A stretch of 62,067 nucleotides of DNA, taken from NCBI GenBank assembly GCA_021648845.1, contig JAKJHY010000032.1:1-62067 (forward strand), given 5' to 3'. This DNA is from Mycobacterium sp. MBM. Its GTDB lineage: Bacteria > Actinomycetota > Actinomycetes > Mycobacteriales > Mycobacteriaceae. This document shows positions 1-9,225 of the stretch, piece after piece. The notes under the pieces were generated by a model, which saw only the letters and a program-made list of their open reading frames with translations, made no database searches and had not been told where the DNA came from. Both the position numbers and the translations under genes were made by a program. How positions within the stretch are numbered: the stretch's first letter is position 1; every line of letters begins with the position of its first letter.

Positions 1-118
1 CGAAGACGAGACGATTTGGACGGGCGCACAACAGCTCCTCACAGGGACCTGTTGCAACCACCCCTTGAAACCGCCCACGAAAAGTGTGTGATAAGTGGCC
101 ACTCGGCGGGAAACGGGG

Positions 119-1126
119 TCAGGCGGCCGCGCTGGCCTCGGTGGTCACATGCGCGACGAACGAGGCGATCTCGGCCACCGCGCGGCGGGCATCGGGGTTG
201 ATGTCGGAGGTGAGCTGGAACATGTGCATCGCCTTGTCCCACACCTGAACCCACACCGGGACGCCCGCCGCAGTGAGCTGATCGGCCAGCACGAAGGTGT
301 CGTTGCGCAGCATCTCGTTGGTGCCGATCTGCAGCAGGAACGGCCCGAGCCCGGCCGAGTTGGACTCGGCGGGCATGACCGGCACCTCACGCGTCCCGTT
401 GACGGTGGCGAACACGTCGTAGATGAACTTCACAGTCATGAACGGGAACAGCACATCGGTGTGTTCGCGCAGAGCGCGGTACTTCAGATCCATATCGGCG
501 GATGTCAACGCCGACAACAAGACCTGCCCGGCGGGCACCGTCAGGCCGGCGTCCCGGATAGCCAGCGCGGTGTCGGCGGCGATCAGCCCGCCCGCGGAGT
601 CCCCGGCCAACACGATGCGGCTCGGTGCGATGCCCAGCGCCACGACGTGCCGGTAGGCGTCCAGCCCGTCCTCGACCGCCTCCTCGATGCTGGCCTGCGG
701 TGCCAGCCGGTAGCCGACGTTGAGCACCCGGGCGCCGGTGGCCGCGGACAGTGTGGAGGCGAACCGCCGGTGCGAGTTCAACCCGAGCGTCACGAGTGCC
801 GACCCATGGAAGTAGATGATGACCCGATCGGCCTCGGTGGCCGAGGGCGCCACCACCCATTCGGCGGGGCAGTGCGGGAGCGGTTCGGGGGTGACGACGG
901 TGCCGGGCAGCGGCCGGATCAGCCGCAGCGGGCGGTCGATGATCTCCAGGTGTGCGCGTTGCAGTCCGGCGGGCCACAACCGGTTGACGATCAGGCCGAG
1001 AATGGTCAGTACGGCGAGCACCGGACGCAGGGTGAGATAGCTGAGCACGCCCAGCGCCCGGGACTGCCACGACGCCGGTCCGAAGCTCACCGTGCTGGGC
1101 CGATCACGCCACTCATGCAAGTTCAC
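119..1126 (-). CDS. alpha/beta hydrolase, hormone-sensitive-lipase-like esterase
   Basis: A 335-residue alpha/beta hydrolase that probably cleaves a short or medium ester. The nucleophile elbow GDSAGG lies near residue 175 and an oxyanion segment IIYFHGS near residue 105, where most family members have HGGG. A hydrophobic stretch at about residues 25-48 suggests membrane association. The start is GTG at 1126, which sits about 7 bases after a TACCAT -10 element, so the mRNA may be leaderless; GTG at 1090 is the alternative start. It is transcribed away from the MoxR gene. The substrate cannot be told from the sequence. Confidence 0.8.
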   Translation of the reverse strand: MNLHEWRDRPSTVSFGPASWQSRALGVLSYLTLRPVLAVLTILGLIVNRLWPAGLQRAHLEIIDRPLRLIRPLPGTVVTPEPLPHCPAEWVVAPSATEADRVIIYFHGSALVTLGLNSHRRFASTLSAATGARVLNVGYRLAPQASIEEAVEDGLDAYRHVVALGIAPSRIVLAGDSAGGLIAADTALAIRDAGLTVPAGQVLLSALTSADMDLKYRALREHTDVLFPFMTVKFIYDVFATVNGTREVPVMPAESNSAGLGPFLLQIGTNEMLRNDTFVLADQLTAAGVPVWVQVWDKAMHMFQLTSDINPDARRAVAEIASFVAHVTTEASAAA

Positions 1127-1160
1127 GGTACCGATGGTACTGCGTATTTTTGTGGGCGCG
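1126..1160 (-). promoter_or_regulatory. promoter with GGTACC-type operator, probably leaderless
   Basis: Read on the minus strand, TTCGCG is followed after 17 bases by TACCAT and then, 7 bases later, by the GTG start of the hydrolase. The segment AGTACCATCGGTACC (1127-1141) overlaps the -10 element and start, and matches the dyad in front of the atuA-like operon at 13768-13785. A repressor bound here would block initiation directly. The assignment is inferred from sequence only. Confidence 0.45.
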
Positions 1161-1220
1161 AAGCGCCTGTTCGGTCAGGTGGGCAAGCCCACACTCGCGA
1201 GCAGTCGTAGCGTGGACGTC

Positions 1221-2603
1221 GTGACGTCACCCAACGATCTGCCCCGCACCCTCGGCGAGCTGCGCGCCTCCGGCCATCAGGAGCGCGGTATCAAACAGGA
1301 GATCCGGGAGAACCTGCTGGCCCGCCTCGCCGACGGCGACGATATCTGGACCGGTCTGTTCGGCTTCGAGGACACCGTGCTGCCCCAGGTGGAGCGGGCC
1401 TTGATCGCCGGCCACGATTTCGTGCTGCTCGGCGAGCGCGGCCAGGGCAAGACCCGGCTGCTGCGCTCGCTGATCGGGTTGCTCGACGAATGGACGCCGG
1501 TCATCGAAGGCTCCGAGCTGCGCGAGCACCCGTACTCACCGATCACCCCGGAATCGACCCGGCGCGCCATCACGTTGGGCGACGACCTGCCCATCGGATG
1601 GATCAACCGCAGCGAGCGCTACACCGAGAAGCTGGCCACCCCGGACACCAGCGTGGCCGACCTGGTCGGTGACATCGACCCGATCAAGGTCGCCGAGGGG
1701 CGCAGCCTCGGTGACCCCGAGACCATCGCCTACGGCCTGATCCCGCGCTCGCACCGCGGCATCGTCGCCGTCAACGAGCTGCCCGATCTCGCCGAACGCA
1801 TCCAGGTTGCCATGCTCAACGTGATGGAGGAGCGCGATATCCAGGTCCGCGGGTACACCCTGCGGTTGCCCCTGGATGTGCTGGTGGTGGCCAGCGCGAA
1901 CCCGGAGGACTACACCAACCGCGGCCGCATCATCACCCCGCTCAAGGACCGCTTCGGCGCCGAGATCCGCACGCACTATCCACTGGAACTCGACGCCGAG
2001 GTCGGCGTCATCGCCCAGGAAGCCCACCTCTCTGCCGAGGTCCCCGACCATCTGCTGGCCGTGATCGCGCGGTTCGCCCGCGCCCTGCGCGAATCCACCG
2101 CCGTCGACCAGCGCTCGGGCGTCTCGGCGCGCTTCGCCATTGCCGCGGCCGAGACCGTCGCGGCCTCGGCCCGGCACCGCGGCGCCATTCTCGGGGAGCA
2201 GGATCCGGTGGCCCGGGTGGTCGATCTGGGCACCGTGATCGACGTGCTGCGCGGCAAGCTGGAGTTCGAATCCGGGGAAGAGGGCCGCGAGCAGGCGGTG
2301 ATGGAGCACCTGCTGCGCCGCGCCACCGCCGAGACCGCCTCCCGCGCGCTCGGCGGTGTCGATGTCGGCCCGCTGGTGGCCGCCGTGGAGGCCGGGTCGC
2401 CGGTCACCACGGGGGAGCGGGTGTCGGCCAAGGACGTGCTGGCCGCGCTGCCCGAACTACCGGTGCTCGACGAGATCGCCGCCCGCCTCGACGCCCGATC
2501 CGAGGGCCAACGTGCGGCCGCGGTGGAGCTGGCGCTGGAGGGCCTGTACCTGGCCAAGCGCATCGACAAGCAATCCGATGAGGGTGAAACCGTCTATGGC
2601 TGA
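1221..2603 (+). CDS. MoxR-like AAA+ ATPase (magnesium-chelatase ChlI-like)
   Basis: A 460-residue AAA+ ATPase with Walker A GERGQGKT near residue 71, a Walker B-like region near 180 (VNELPD), and a sensor-1 segment VVASANPEDY. MoxR ATPases act with von Willebrand factor A proteins as chaperones for metal insertion or complex maturation, and the next gene encodes such a protein. Length and order match M. tuberculosis Rv0958. The chosen start is GTG 1221, giving MTSPNDLPRTLGELRASG; GTG 1212 is also in frame. Its client is unknown. Confidence 0.85.
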   Translation: MTSPNDLPRTLGELRASGHQERGIKQEIRENLLARLADGDDIWTGLFGFEDTVLPQVERALIAGHDFVLLGERGQGKTRLLRSLIGLLDEWTPVIEGSELREHPYSPITPESTRRAITLGDDLPIGWINRSERYTEKLATPDTSVADLVGDIDPIKVAEGRSLGDPETIAYGLIPRSHRGIVAVNELPDLAERIQVAMLNVMEERDIQVRGYTLRLPLDVLVVASANPEDYTNRGRIITPLKDRFGAEIRTHYPLELDAEVGVIAQEAHLSAEVPDHLLAVIARFARALRESTAVDQRSGVSARFAIAAAETVAASARHRGAILGEQDPVARVVDLGTVIDVLRGKLEFESGEEGREQAVMEHLLRRATAETASRALGGVDVGPLVAAVEAGSPVTTGERVSAKDVLAALPELPVLDEIAARLDARSEGQRAAAVELALEGLYLAKRIDKQSDEGETVYG

Positions 2604-2660
2604 ACACCGCCGCACGACGACCAAGCGGCGAGGTACGAGCTGCGTTGAGGAGTGGGGCAA

Positions 2661-4652
2661 TTGAGCAAGAGTTCGCGGTACTCGCGATACACCGGCGGCC
2701 CCGATCCGCTGGCACCCCCGGTGGACCTGCGGGAGGCGCTGGACGCGATCGGCGAGGATGTCATGTCCGGGGCGTCGCCGCGCCGGGCGCTGCAGGAGCT
2801 GATGCGCCGCGGCACCGCCAACATGCCGGGGGCCGACCGGCTCGCTGCCGAAGTCAACCGCAGGCGCCGGGAATTGTTGCAGCGCAACAACCTCGACGGC
2901 ACCCTGGCCGAGGTCAAGAAGCTGCTCGACGAGGCGGTGCTCACCGAGCGCAAGGAACTGGCCCGCGCGCTCGACGACGATGCCCGGTTCAACGAGCTGC
3001 AGATCGAGTCGCTGTCCCCGTCGCCGGCCAAGGCCGTCCAGGAGCTCGCCGAATACGATTGGCGCTCACCGCAAGCCCGGCAGAAGTACGAGCAGATCAA
3101 GGACCTGCTCGGCCGCGAGATGCTCGACCAACGCTTCGCCGGGATGAAGGAAGCCCTGCAGAACGCCACCGATGAGGACCGGCAGGCGATCAACAAGATG
3201 CTCGACGATCTCAACGACCTGCTAGAGAAGCACAACCGCGGTGACGACACCCAGGATGACTTCGACAAGTTCATGGCCGAGCACGGCCAACACTTCCCGG
3301 AGAACCCACGCAATGTCGACGAGTTGATGGACTCGCTGGCCAAACGATCCGCGGCCGCGCAGCGATTCCGCAACAGCCTGTCCGAATCCCAGCGTGCCGA
3401 GTTGGATGCGCTGGCCCAGCAGGCCTTCGGGTCTCCGTCGCTGATGAACGCGCTGAACCGGCTGGACGCCAACCTGCAGGCGGCCCGACCCGGCGAGGAC
3501 TGGTCGGGTTCAGAAGAATTCAGCGGTGACGACCCGATGGGCATGGGCCAGGGGACACAGGCCCTGGCCGATATCAGCGAGCTGGAGCAGCTGGCCGAGC
3601 AGCTGTCCCAGAGCTATGCCGGCGCGTCCATGGCCGACGTCGACCTGGACATGTTGGCCCGCCAGCTCGGTGACGAGGCGGCCGTCAACGCCCGCACCCT
3701 GGCCGACCTGGAGCGCGCGCTGACCGACCAGGGCTTCCTGGACCGCGGGTCCGACGGCCAGTTCCGGCTCTCGCCCAAGGCGATGCGCCAACTCGGGCAG
3801 ACCGCGCTACGTGATGTGGCGCAACAGCTTTCCGGGCGCCACGGCGAGCGGGAGACCCGCCGGGCCGGTGCCGCGGGGGAGTTGACCGGGGCGACCCGGC
3901 CCTGGGCGTTCGGGGACACCGAGCCGTGGAATGTCACCCGCACCATCACCAATGCGGTGCTCCGCACGGCGGCTACCAACGCGGTGCCGCGGCAAGCCGG
4001 CAGCGGGCGCACCGCCCGGCCGGTGCGTATCAGCGTCGAGGATGTCGAGATCTCCGAGACCGAGACCCGCACCCAGTCGGCCGTCGCGCTGCTGGTGGAC
4101 ACCAGCTTCTCCATGGTGATGGAGAACCGCTGGCTCCCGATGAAGCGGACCGCGTTGGCGCTCAACCATCTGGTGAGCACCCGCTTTCGCTCCGACGATC
4201 TGGAGATCATCGCGTTCGGCAGGCACGCACGGACCGTCAGTGCCGCCGAGCTGACCGCCCTGGAGGGCGTCCGCGATCAGGGCACCAACCTGCACCATGC
4301 GTTGGCGTTGGCCGCCCGGCACCTGCGCAGGCACCCCAACGCGCAGCCGGTGGTGATGATCGTGACCGACGGTGAGCCGACCGCGCACCTGGAGGATTTC
4401 GGCGATGGTGCCGAGCCGTTCTTCTACTACCCACCGCATCCGCGCACCATCGCGCTGACGGTGAAGGGTTTCGACGAGCTGGCCGCCCTCGGTGCGCAGC
4501 TGACCATCTTCCGACTGGGCAGCGACCCCGGACTGGCGCGATTCATCGATCAGGTGGCGCGCCGGGTCGGGGGCCGCGTGGTGGTGCCGGATCTGGACGG
4601 GCTGGGTGCGGCCGTGGTCGGCGACTATCTGCGGGCGCGCCGTCGACGCTGA
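2661..4652 (+). CDS. von Willebrand factor A domain protein, partner of the MoxR ATPase
   Basis: A 663-residue protein. The long N-terminal part is helical and rich in charged residues. The C-terminal VWA domain carries a metal-ion-dependent adhesion site: DTSFS near residue 480 plus a downstream TDGEPT. It corresponds to Rv0959 and presumably delivers substrates to the MoxR ATPase encoded 57 bases upstream. TTG at 2661 is preferred because GAGGAG sits 9 bases before it; GTG at 2652 is possible but has the GAGGAG directly against it. Confidence 0.8.
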   Translation: MSKSSRYSRYTGGPDPLAPPVDLREALDAIGEDVMSGASPRRALQELMRRGTANMPGADRLAAEVNRRRRELLQRNNLDGTLAEVKKLLDEAVLTERKELARALDDDARFNELQIESLSPSPAKAVQELAEYDWRSPQARQKYEQIKDLLGREMLDQRFAGMKEALQNATDEDRQAINKMLDDLNDLLEKHNRGDDTQDDFDKFMAEHGQHFPENPRNVDELMDSLAKRSAAAQRFRNSLSESQRAELDALAQQAFGSPSLMNALNRLDANLQAARPGEDWSGSEEFSGDDPMGMGQGTQALADISELEQLAEQLSQSYAGASMADVDLDMLARQLGDEAAVNARTLADLERALTDQGFLDRGSDGQFRLSPKAMRQLGQTALRDVAQQLSGRHGERETRRAGAAGELTGATRPWAFGDTEPWNVTRTITNAVLRTAATNAVPRQAGSGRTARPVRISVEDVEISETETRTQSAVALLVDTSFSMVMENRWLPMKRTALALNHLVSTRFRSDDLEIIAFGRHARTVSAAELTALEGVRDQGTNLHHALALAARHLRRHPNAQPVVMIVTDGEPTAHLEDFGDGAEPFFYYPPHPRTIALTVKGFDELAALGAQLTIFRLGSDPGLARFIDQVARRVGGRVVVPDLDGLGAAVVGDYLRARRRR

Positions 4653-4676
4653 GCACGCGATCTCAGCAAACGAAAC

Positions 4677-5261
4677 TCAGGTGCTCTTACGTTTCTTGCG
4701 TTTGATCCCGACGCTGCCCCACAGCGAGAATCCGCGGATGGTGACGCACGGTGCGCCGGGCGTACCCTGCTCGCCGACGTGGTCGAACGAACCCATCACG
4801 CCGTGACCCCGGATGGCGACATTCACCTCCGGGGGCAGCAGGATGGTCTGCCCGCCGAAGATCGAGATCGAGTGGATATCCACCTTGGGTGAGGTGAAAT
4901 CCGCGTACCGCAGATCGATCACACCGCCGCCGAACAGCGCGAAGGACGTCAGCCGCTGCGGGACGTTCCAGCGGCCGCGTCGCTCGAAGCCGCTGAGGAT
5001 GGCCAGCAGCAATGTCGATGGCGCGGGCTTGCGGGTACCGCCGCAGTTGGCGGTGGCGGCGAAGTCCGGCAGGTCCGCCGACAGCCGGGACAGCTCGCCG
5101 TGGGTGGTGGCGGCGTACGCCTTGGCCAACCGCTGCTCGTATTCGTCCATCGACAGCCTGCCCTGGGAGGCGGCATCGGTCAGCAGCTGGGCTACCTGTA
5201 TGCGCTCGGCGTCACCGGCGCGGGTGGAGCCGTTCTGCCTGGACGATGTGCTCATCGTCAT
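4677..5261 (-). CDS. DUF1707 SHOCT-like domain protein with LiaF-like C-terminal domain
   Basis: A 194-residue protein, the counterpart of Rv0966c. Residues about 15-65 (AGDAERIQVAQLLTDAASQG, then a DEYEQRL helix) form the DUF1707 helical domain. The C-terminal half (VDIHSISIFGGQTILLPP) looks like the beta-helical LiaF/DUF2154 domain linked in Firmicutes to cell-envelope stress sensing. No membrane segment is obvious. It converges on the VWA gene with 24 bases between stops. The function in mycobacteria is unknown. Confidence 0.75.
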   Translation of the reverse strand: MTMSTSSRQNGSTRAGDAERIQVAQLLTDAASQGRLSMDEYEQRLAKAYAATTHGELSRLSADLPDFAATANCGGTRKPAPSTLLLAILSGFERRGRWNVPQRLTSFALFGGGVIDLRYADFTSPKVDIHSISIFGGQTILLPPEVNVAIRGHGVMGSFDHVGEQGTPGAPCVTIRGFSLWGSVGIKRKKRKST

Positions 5262-5327
5262 TGAGCCTACGACTCACACCGCCAAACGCAAGCTTGTCGA
5301 CAAATCCGGCAAACCCGCGCGGAGTTG

Positions 5328-6089
5328 TCAGGCCCAGTCGGGGCGGCGTTTCTGCAGGAAGGCAAGCATGCCTTCACGGGCCTCGGCGGAGGTGAACAAT
5401 TCGGCGGACTGCGCGGTCAGCGCCTCGGCGCGCGCATCGAACCCGGCGAGGATGCCGGCCGTCGTCAGCGCCTTGGACACCGCCAGCCCCTGGGGGGACG
5501 CCTTGGCGATATCGGCGGCGAGATCGGCGACCGTGGCGTGCACGTCCTCGGCGGCGATGGTGACCAGCCCGATGCCCGCGGCCTCCTGCGGGCCGAACTT
5601 CTCGCCGGTGAGGAAATAGCGGCCGGCGGCCCGCGCGGTCAGCTTCGGCAGCAGCGTCAGCGAGATGATCGACGGCGCCACCCCGATCCGCGCCTCGGTG
5701 AGCGCGAACGTGCTCGACGGCCCGGCCACCGCGATATCGCAGGCGCCCAGCAGACCCATCCCGCCGGCCCGCACGTGACCGTCGACCGCGGCGATCACCG
5801 GCACCGGTGCCTCCAGGATCGCGCGCAGCAGCCGGGTCATCTCGCCGGCCCGGTCGACGGCCACCTCGCCCGGATCCCGTCCGGCCGCCTCGGACAGGTC
5901 GGCGCCGGCACAGAACGTGGTGCCGGTGTGGCTCAACACCACCGCGCGCGCCCCGGCCGCCACCGCGTCGGCGAACCCGCGGTGCAGCTGTTCGACGAGC
6001 GCGGTGGACAGCGCGTTGTGATTGTGCGGCGAGTCGAGCGTCAGGCGGGCGACCCTGCCCTGCACCGTGTAGTGGACGAGGGAGGTCAT
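5328..6089 (-). CDS. echA7: enoyl-CoA hydratase/isomerase family protein
   Basis: A 253-residue crotonase and last gene of the six-gene operon. The oxyanion-hole segments FCAGADL and AGGMGLLGACD are present. The second catalytic glutamate is kept (LTEARIG), while the position of the first (normally Glu in GGGCEL) is Gly, so the reaction may be an unusual hydration or isomerization. Its ATG at 6089 overlaps the preceding fadE12 stop by one base. By position it matches Rv0971c. The likely role is hydration of the carboxylated enoyl-CoA made upstream. Confidence 0.8.
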   Translation of the reverse strand: MTSLVHYTVQGRVARLTLDSPHNHNALSTALVEQLHRGFADAVAAGARAVVLSHTGTTFCAGADLSEAAGRDPGEVAVDRAGEMTRLLRAILEAPVPVIAAVDGHVRAGGMGLLGACDIAVAGPSSTFALTEARIGVAPSIISLTLLPKLTARAAGRYFLTGEKFGPQEAAGIGLVTIAAEDVHATVADLAADIAKASPQGLAVSKALTTAGILAGFDARAEALTAQSAELFTSAEAREGMLAFLQKRRPDWA

Positions 6090-7249
6090 CAGTACGACCG
6101 AGGCAGGCCCAGCGAGGTCTGCGCGACGAAGTTGAGGATCATCTCCCGGCTCACCGGTGCGATGCGGGCCAGCCGGGACGCGGTGAGCACCGAGGCGATG
6201 CCGTACTCCTTGGTCAACCCGTTGCCGCCGAGCGATTGCACGGCCTGATCCACGGCTCGCACCGACGCCTCACCGGCGGCGTACTTGGCCATGTTCGCGG
6301 CCTCGGCGGCGCCGAAGTCGTCCCCGGTGTCATACAACGCGGCGGCCTTCTGCATCATCAGCTTCGCCAGTTCGATCTCGATATGATTCTGCGCCAGCGG
6401 ATGGGAGATGCCCTGGTGGGCGCCGATCGGCGTCTTCCAGACCTGGCGGGTCTTGACGTAGTCGGTGGCCTTGCCGATCGCGAACCGGCCCATCCCGACG
6501 GCACTGGCCGCGCCCATGATGCGCTCCGGGTTCAGCCCGGCGAACAGCTGCGCGATCGCGGCATCCTCGGAGCCGACGAGCGCATCGGAGGGAAGGCGCA
6601 CCTCGTCGAGGAAGACCTGGAACTGGTACTCGGGGCTGAGGATCTCCATCTCGATCTTGGTCCAGGACAGCCCCGGGGTGTCGGTGGGTACCACGAACAG
6701 CGCCGGTTTGAGGTTGCCCGTCTTATGGTCCTCGGTGCGGCCGACCACCAGGATCGCCTGGGCCTGGTCCACGCCGGAGATGTACACCTTCTGGCCCGAC
6801 AGGATCCAGTCGCTGCCGTCACGCCGTGCGGTGGTGGTGATGCGGTGGCTGTTGGAACCGGCGTCGGGTTCGGTGATCGCGAAGGCCATGGTGATCGAGC
6901 CGTCGGCGATACCGGGGATCCAGCGCTTCTTCTGCTCGTCGGTGCCGAACTTGCTGATGATGGTGCCGTTGATGGCGGGAGAGACCACCATCATCAGCAG
7001 CGGGCAGCCGCCCGCCGACATCTCCTCCATCACCGTCGACAGCTCGTACATGCCGGCCCCACCGCCGCCGTACTGTTCGGGCAGATTGACCCCGATAAAG
7101 CCCAGTTTTCCTGCCTCCGACCACAGTTCGTCGGTGTGCTGGCCGGCGCGCGCCTTCTCCAGGTAGTAGTCCTGGCCGTAGTTGGCGGCCATCGCGGCGA
7201 CGGACTTGCGCAGCGCCTGTTGTTCCTCGGTTTCGATGAAGCCGGTCAT
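6089..7249 (-). CDS. fadE12: acyl-CoA dehydrogenase
   Basis: A 386-residue flavin-dependent acyl-CoA dehydrogenase. ITEPDAGSNSH binds FAD/substrate, and the C-terminal helical domain contains QSLGGNGLTKEYG. The usual C-terminal EGT glutamate motif is missing, so the catalytic base must lie elsewhere, as in isovaleryl-CoA dehydrogenase-like members. The ATG overlaps the accA2 stop by four bases, which implies translational coupling. It is placed like Rv0972c. It probably oxidizes a branched or terpenoid acyl-CoA. Confidence 0.85.
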   Translation of the reverse strand: MTGFIETEEQQALRKSVAAMAANYGQDYYLEKARAGQHTDELWSEAGKLGFIGVNLPEQYGGGGAGMYELSTVMEEMSAGGCPLLMMVVSPAINGTIISKFGTDEQKKRWIPGIADGSITMAFAITEPDAGSNSHRITTTARRDGSDWILSGQKVYISGVDQAQAILVVGRTEDHKTGNLKPALFVVPTDTPGLSWTKIEMEILSPEYQFQVFLDEVRLPSDALVGSEDAAIAQLFAGLNPERIMGAASAVGMGRFAIGKATDYVKTRQVWKTPIGAHQGISHPLAQNHIEIELAKLMMQKAAALYDTGDDFGAAEAANMAKYAAGEASVRAVDQAVQSLGGNGLTKEYGIASVLTASRLARIAPVSREMILNFVAQTSLGLPRSY

Positions 7250-9213
7250 GATTGCTCTCCTTCTATTCGGGCCAGGACCGTGCCGACCTCGACCTGTTGG
7301 CCGGGCTGCACATTGAGTTCGGCGAGCACACCGTCGCCGGGGGCGGCGATGGTGTGCTCCATCTTCATGGCCTCCAGCCAGATCAACGGCTGCCCGGAGG
7401 TGACGGTGTCGCCCGCGGCGGCACCGACGCGCACCACCGAACCGGGCATCGGGGCGAGCAGCGAACCGTGTGCCACCGCCGATCCCGGATCCGGGAACCG
7501 CGCGACGCTGGTCAACCGGGCCGGGCCGATCGGGGAATCGACGAACACCTCGGACCCGTAACGAGCCACGTCGAACGTCTGCTCGGCGCCGCTCACCGAC
7601 AACACCACCCGGGTCGGGCTGCTCGACACCACGGTGACATCGTCGAAGTCGGGCAACTCGACGCCGCCGCGGCCGAACCGGTACCGGATGCGCTGCTCGG
7701 CGTCGGCGGCATCGGTGAACACTCGGGTCTGGTACCCCGACGCAAGGTTGCGCCATCCACTGGGTGCCGGACCGAACGCCGTTGCGGTGCCGCGATTGTG
7801 TGCGGCGTCGGCCAGCGCGGCGGCCAACGCCGACAGCCCGGTGGGGTCCGACGGCGCGGCGGCCAGCTCGGCCAGCCCATGGGTGTCGAAGAACGCGGTA
7901 TCGGTGTCACCGGCCAGGAACGCCGGGTGTCGCAACACGTTGACCAGCAGGTGCCGGTTGGTGCCCACCCCGTGGATCCGGCTGCGTGCCAGCGCATCCG
8001 CGAGGGCGGCTGCGGCGCGTTGACGGGTCGGTGCGTACGAGATCACCTTGGCCAGCATGGGGTCGTAGAACACCGATACCTGCGACCCGGGCACGACGCC
8101 GGAGTCGACTCGGATACCGCTGCGCCCGAGCAGGCCGAACTCGGTGCGTGCGCTGGGAACCTCGAAATGGTGTACGGCACCGGCCTGTGGTTGCCACCGG
8201 TTGGCCGGGTCCTCGGCGTACAGCCGGGCCTCGATCGACCAGCCGCGGGCGGTGGGCGGTTGAGCGGGCAGCGCTGCGCCGTCCGCCACGTCGATCTGCA
8301 GCTCGACGAGGTCCAGGCCGGTGGTCTCCTCGGTGACCGGATGCTCCACCTGCAGGCGGGTGTTCATTTCCAGGAAGTAGAAGGACGCCTGGCCCTCCTC
8401 GTCCTCGCTGGCCATGAACTCGACGGTGCCCGCACCGGTGTAGCCGATGGCATCGGCGGCCAGTCGGGCCGCCTCGAACAGTTTGGCGCGCATCCCCGGA
8501 ATGCGCTCCACCAGTGGGGACGGCGCCTCCTCGATGACCTTCTGGTGTCGGCGCTGAATGGAGCATTCGCGTTCCCCGACGGCCCACACGGTGCCGTGCT
8601 GATCGGCCATCACCTGCACCTCGATATGGTGGCCGCCGGCCAGATAGCGTTCGCAGAACACCGTGGGGTCACCGAATGCGGACTGGCTTTCCCGTTGCGC
8701 GGCGGCCACTTCGGCGGGTAGCGCGGCGAGGTCGCGGACCACCCGCATACCGCGGCCGCCGCCGCCGGCGGACGCCTTGATCAGTACCGGTAGCTGCGCG
8801 GCGGTGACGGCGCCCGGGTCCAGCTCAGTCAGTACCGGGACGCCGGCGGCGGCCATCAGCTTCTTGGCCTCGATCTTGGAGCCCATCGACCGCACGGCCG
8901 TGACCGGTGGCCCGATCCAGGTCAGGCCGGCGCGCTGCACGGCGTCGGCGAAATCCGGGTTCTCGGAGAGGAATCCGTAGCCGGGGTGCACGGCGTCCGC
9001 GCCGGCGGTCAGCGCCGCGGCGATCAACTGGCCCGCATCGAGGTAGCCGTCCCGGCCTTCCAGCCGTACCCGGATATCGGCCTCGCGGACATGCGGGGAT
9101 GTCGCGTCGGGGTCGGTGTACACCGCGACGGTGCCGATGCCGAGCCGGCGGCACGTCGCGAACACCCGGCGGGCGATCTCGCCTCGGTTGGCGACCAGAA
9201 CTCTGGTGATCAT
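7246..9213 (-). CDS. accA2: acyl-CoA carboxylase alpha subunit (biotin carboxylase plus biotin carrier)
   Basis: A 655-residue alpha subunit. The N-terminal biotin carboxylase domain begins RVLVANRGEIA and has the ATP-grasp glycine-rich loop KASAGGGGRGMR. The C-terminal biotin carrier has EAMKMEH, with the biotinylated lysine near residue 618. It forms the carboxylase holoenzyme with the accD2 product. The ATG at 9213 was chosen because TAGGGG lies about 10 bases upstream; TTG at 9222 is in frame. The substrate may be methylcrotonyl-, geranyl- or a related branched enoyl-CoA, which the sequence does not settle. Confidence 0.9.
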   Translation of the reverse strand: MITRVLVANRGEIARRVFATCRRLGIGTVAVYTDPDATSPHVREADIRVRLEGRDGYLDAGQLIAAALTAGADAVHPGYGFLSENPDFADAVQRAGLTWIGPPVTAVRSMGSKIEAKKLMAAAGVPVLTELDPGAVTAAQLPVLIKASAGGGGRGMRVVRDLAALPAEVAAAQRESQSAFGDPTVFCERYLAGGHHIEVQVMADQHGTVWAVGERECSIQRRHQKVIEEAPSPLVERIPGMRAKLFEAARLAADAIGYTGAGTVEFMASEDEEGQASFYFLEMNTRLQVEHPVTEETTGLDLVELQIDVADGAALPAQPPTARGWSIEARLYAEDPANRWQPQAGAVHHFEVPSARTEFGLLGRSGIRVDSGVVPGSQVSVFYDPMLAKVISYAPTRQRAAAALADALARSRIHGVGTNRHLLVNVLRHPAFLAGDTDTAFFDTHGLAELAAAPSDPTGLSALAAALADAAHNRGTATAFGPAPSGWRNLASGYQTRVFTDAADAEQRIRYRFGRGGVELPDFDDVTVVSSSPTRVVLSVSGAEQTFDVARYGSEVFVDSPIGPARLTSVARFPDPGSAVAHGSLLAPMPGSVVRVGAAAGDTVTSGQPLIWLEAMKMEHTIAAPGDGVLAELNVQPGQQVEVGTVLARIEGEQS

Positions 9214-9225
9214 CGTCGGCAACCC

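Noticed and set aside
94..103. AGTGGCCACT palindrome near the left edge as an operator
   Set aside because: Short, common in GC-rich DNA and downstream of the hydrolase stop; nothing else supports it.
95..1210. A 371-codon plus-strand frame opposite the alpha/beta hydrolase
   Set aside because: The minus-strand product has clear hydrolase motifs; this frame has none.
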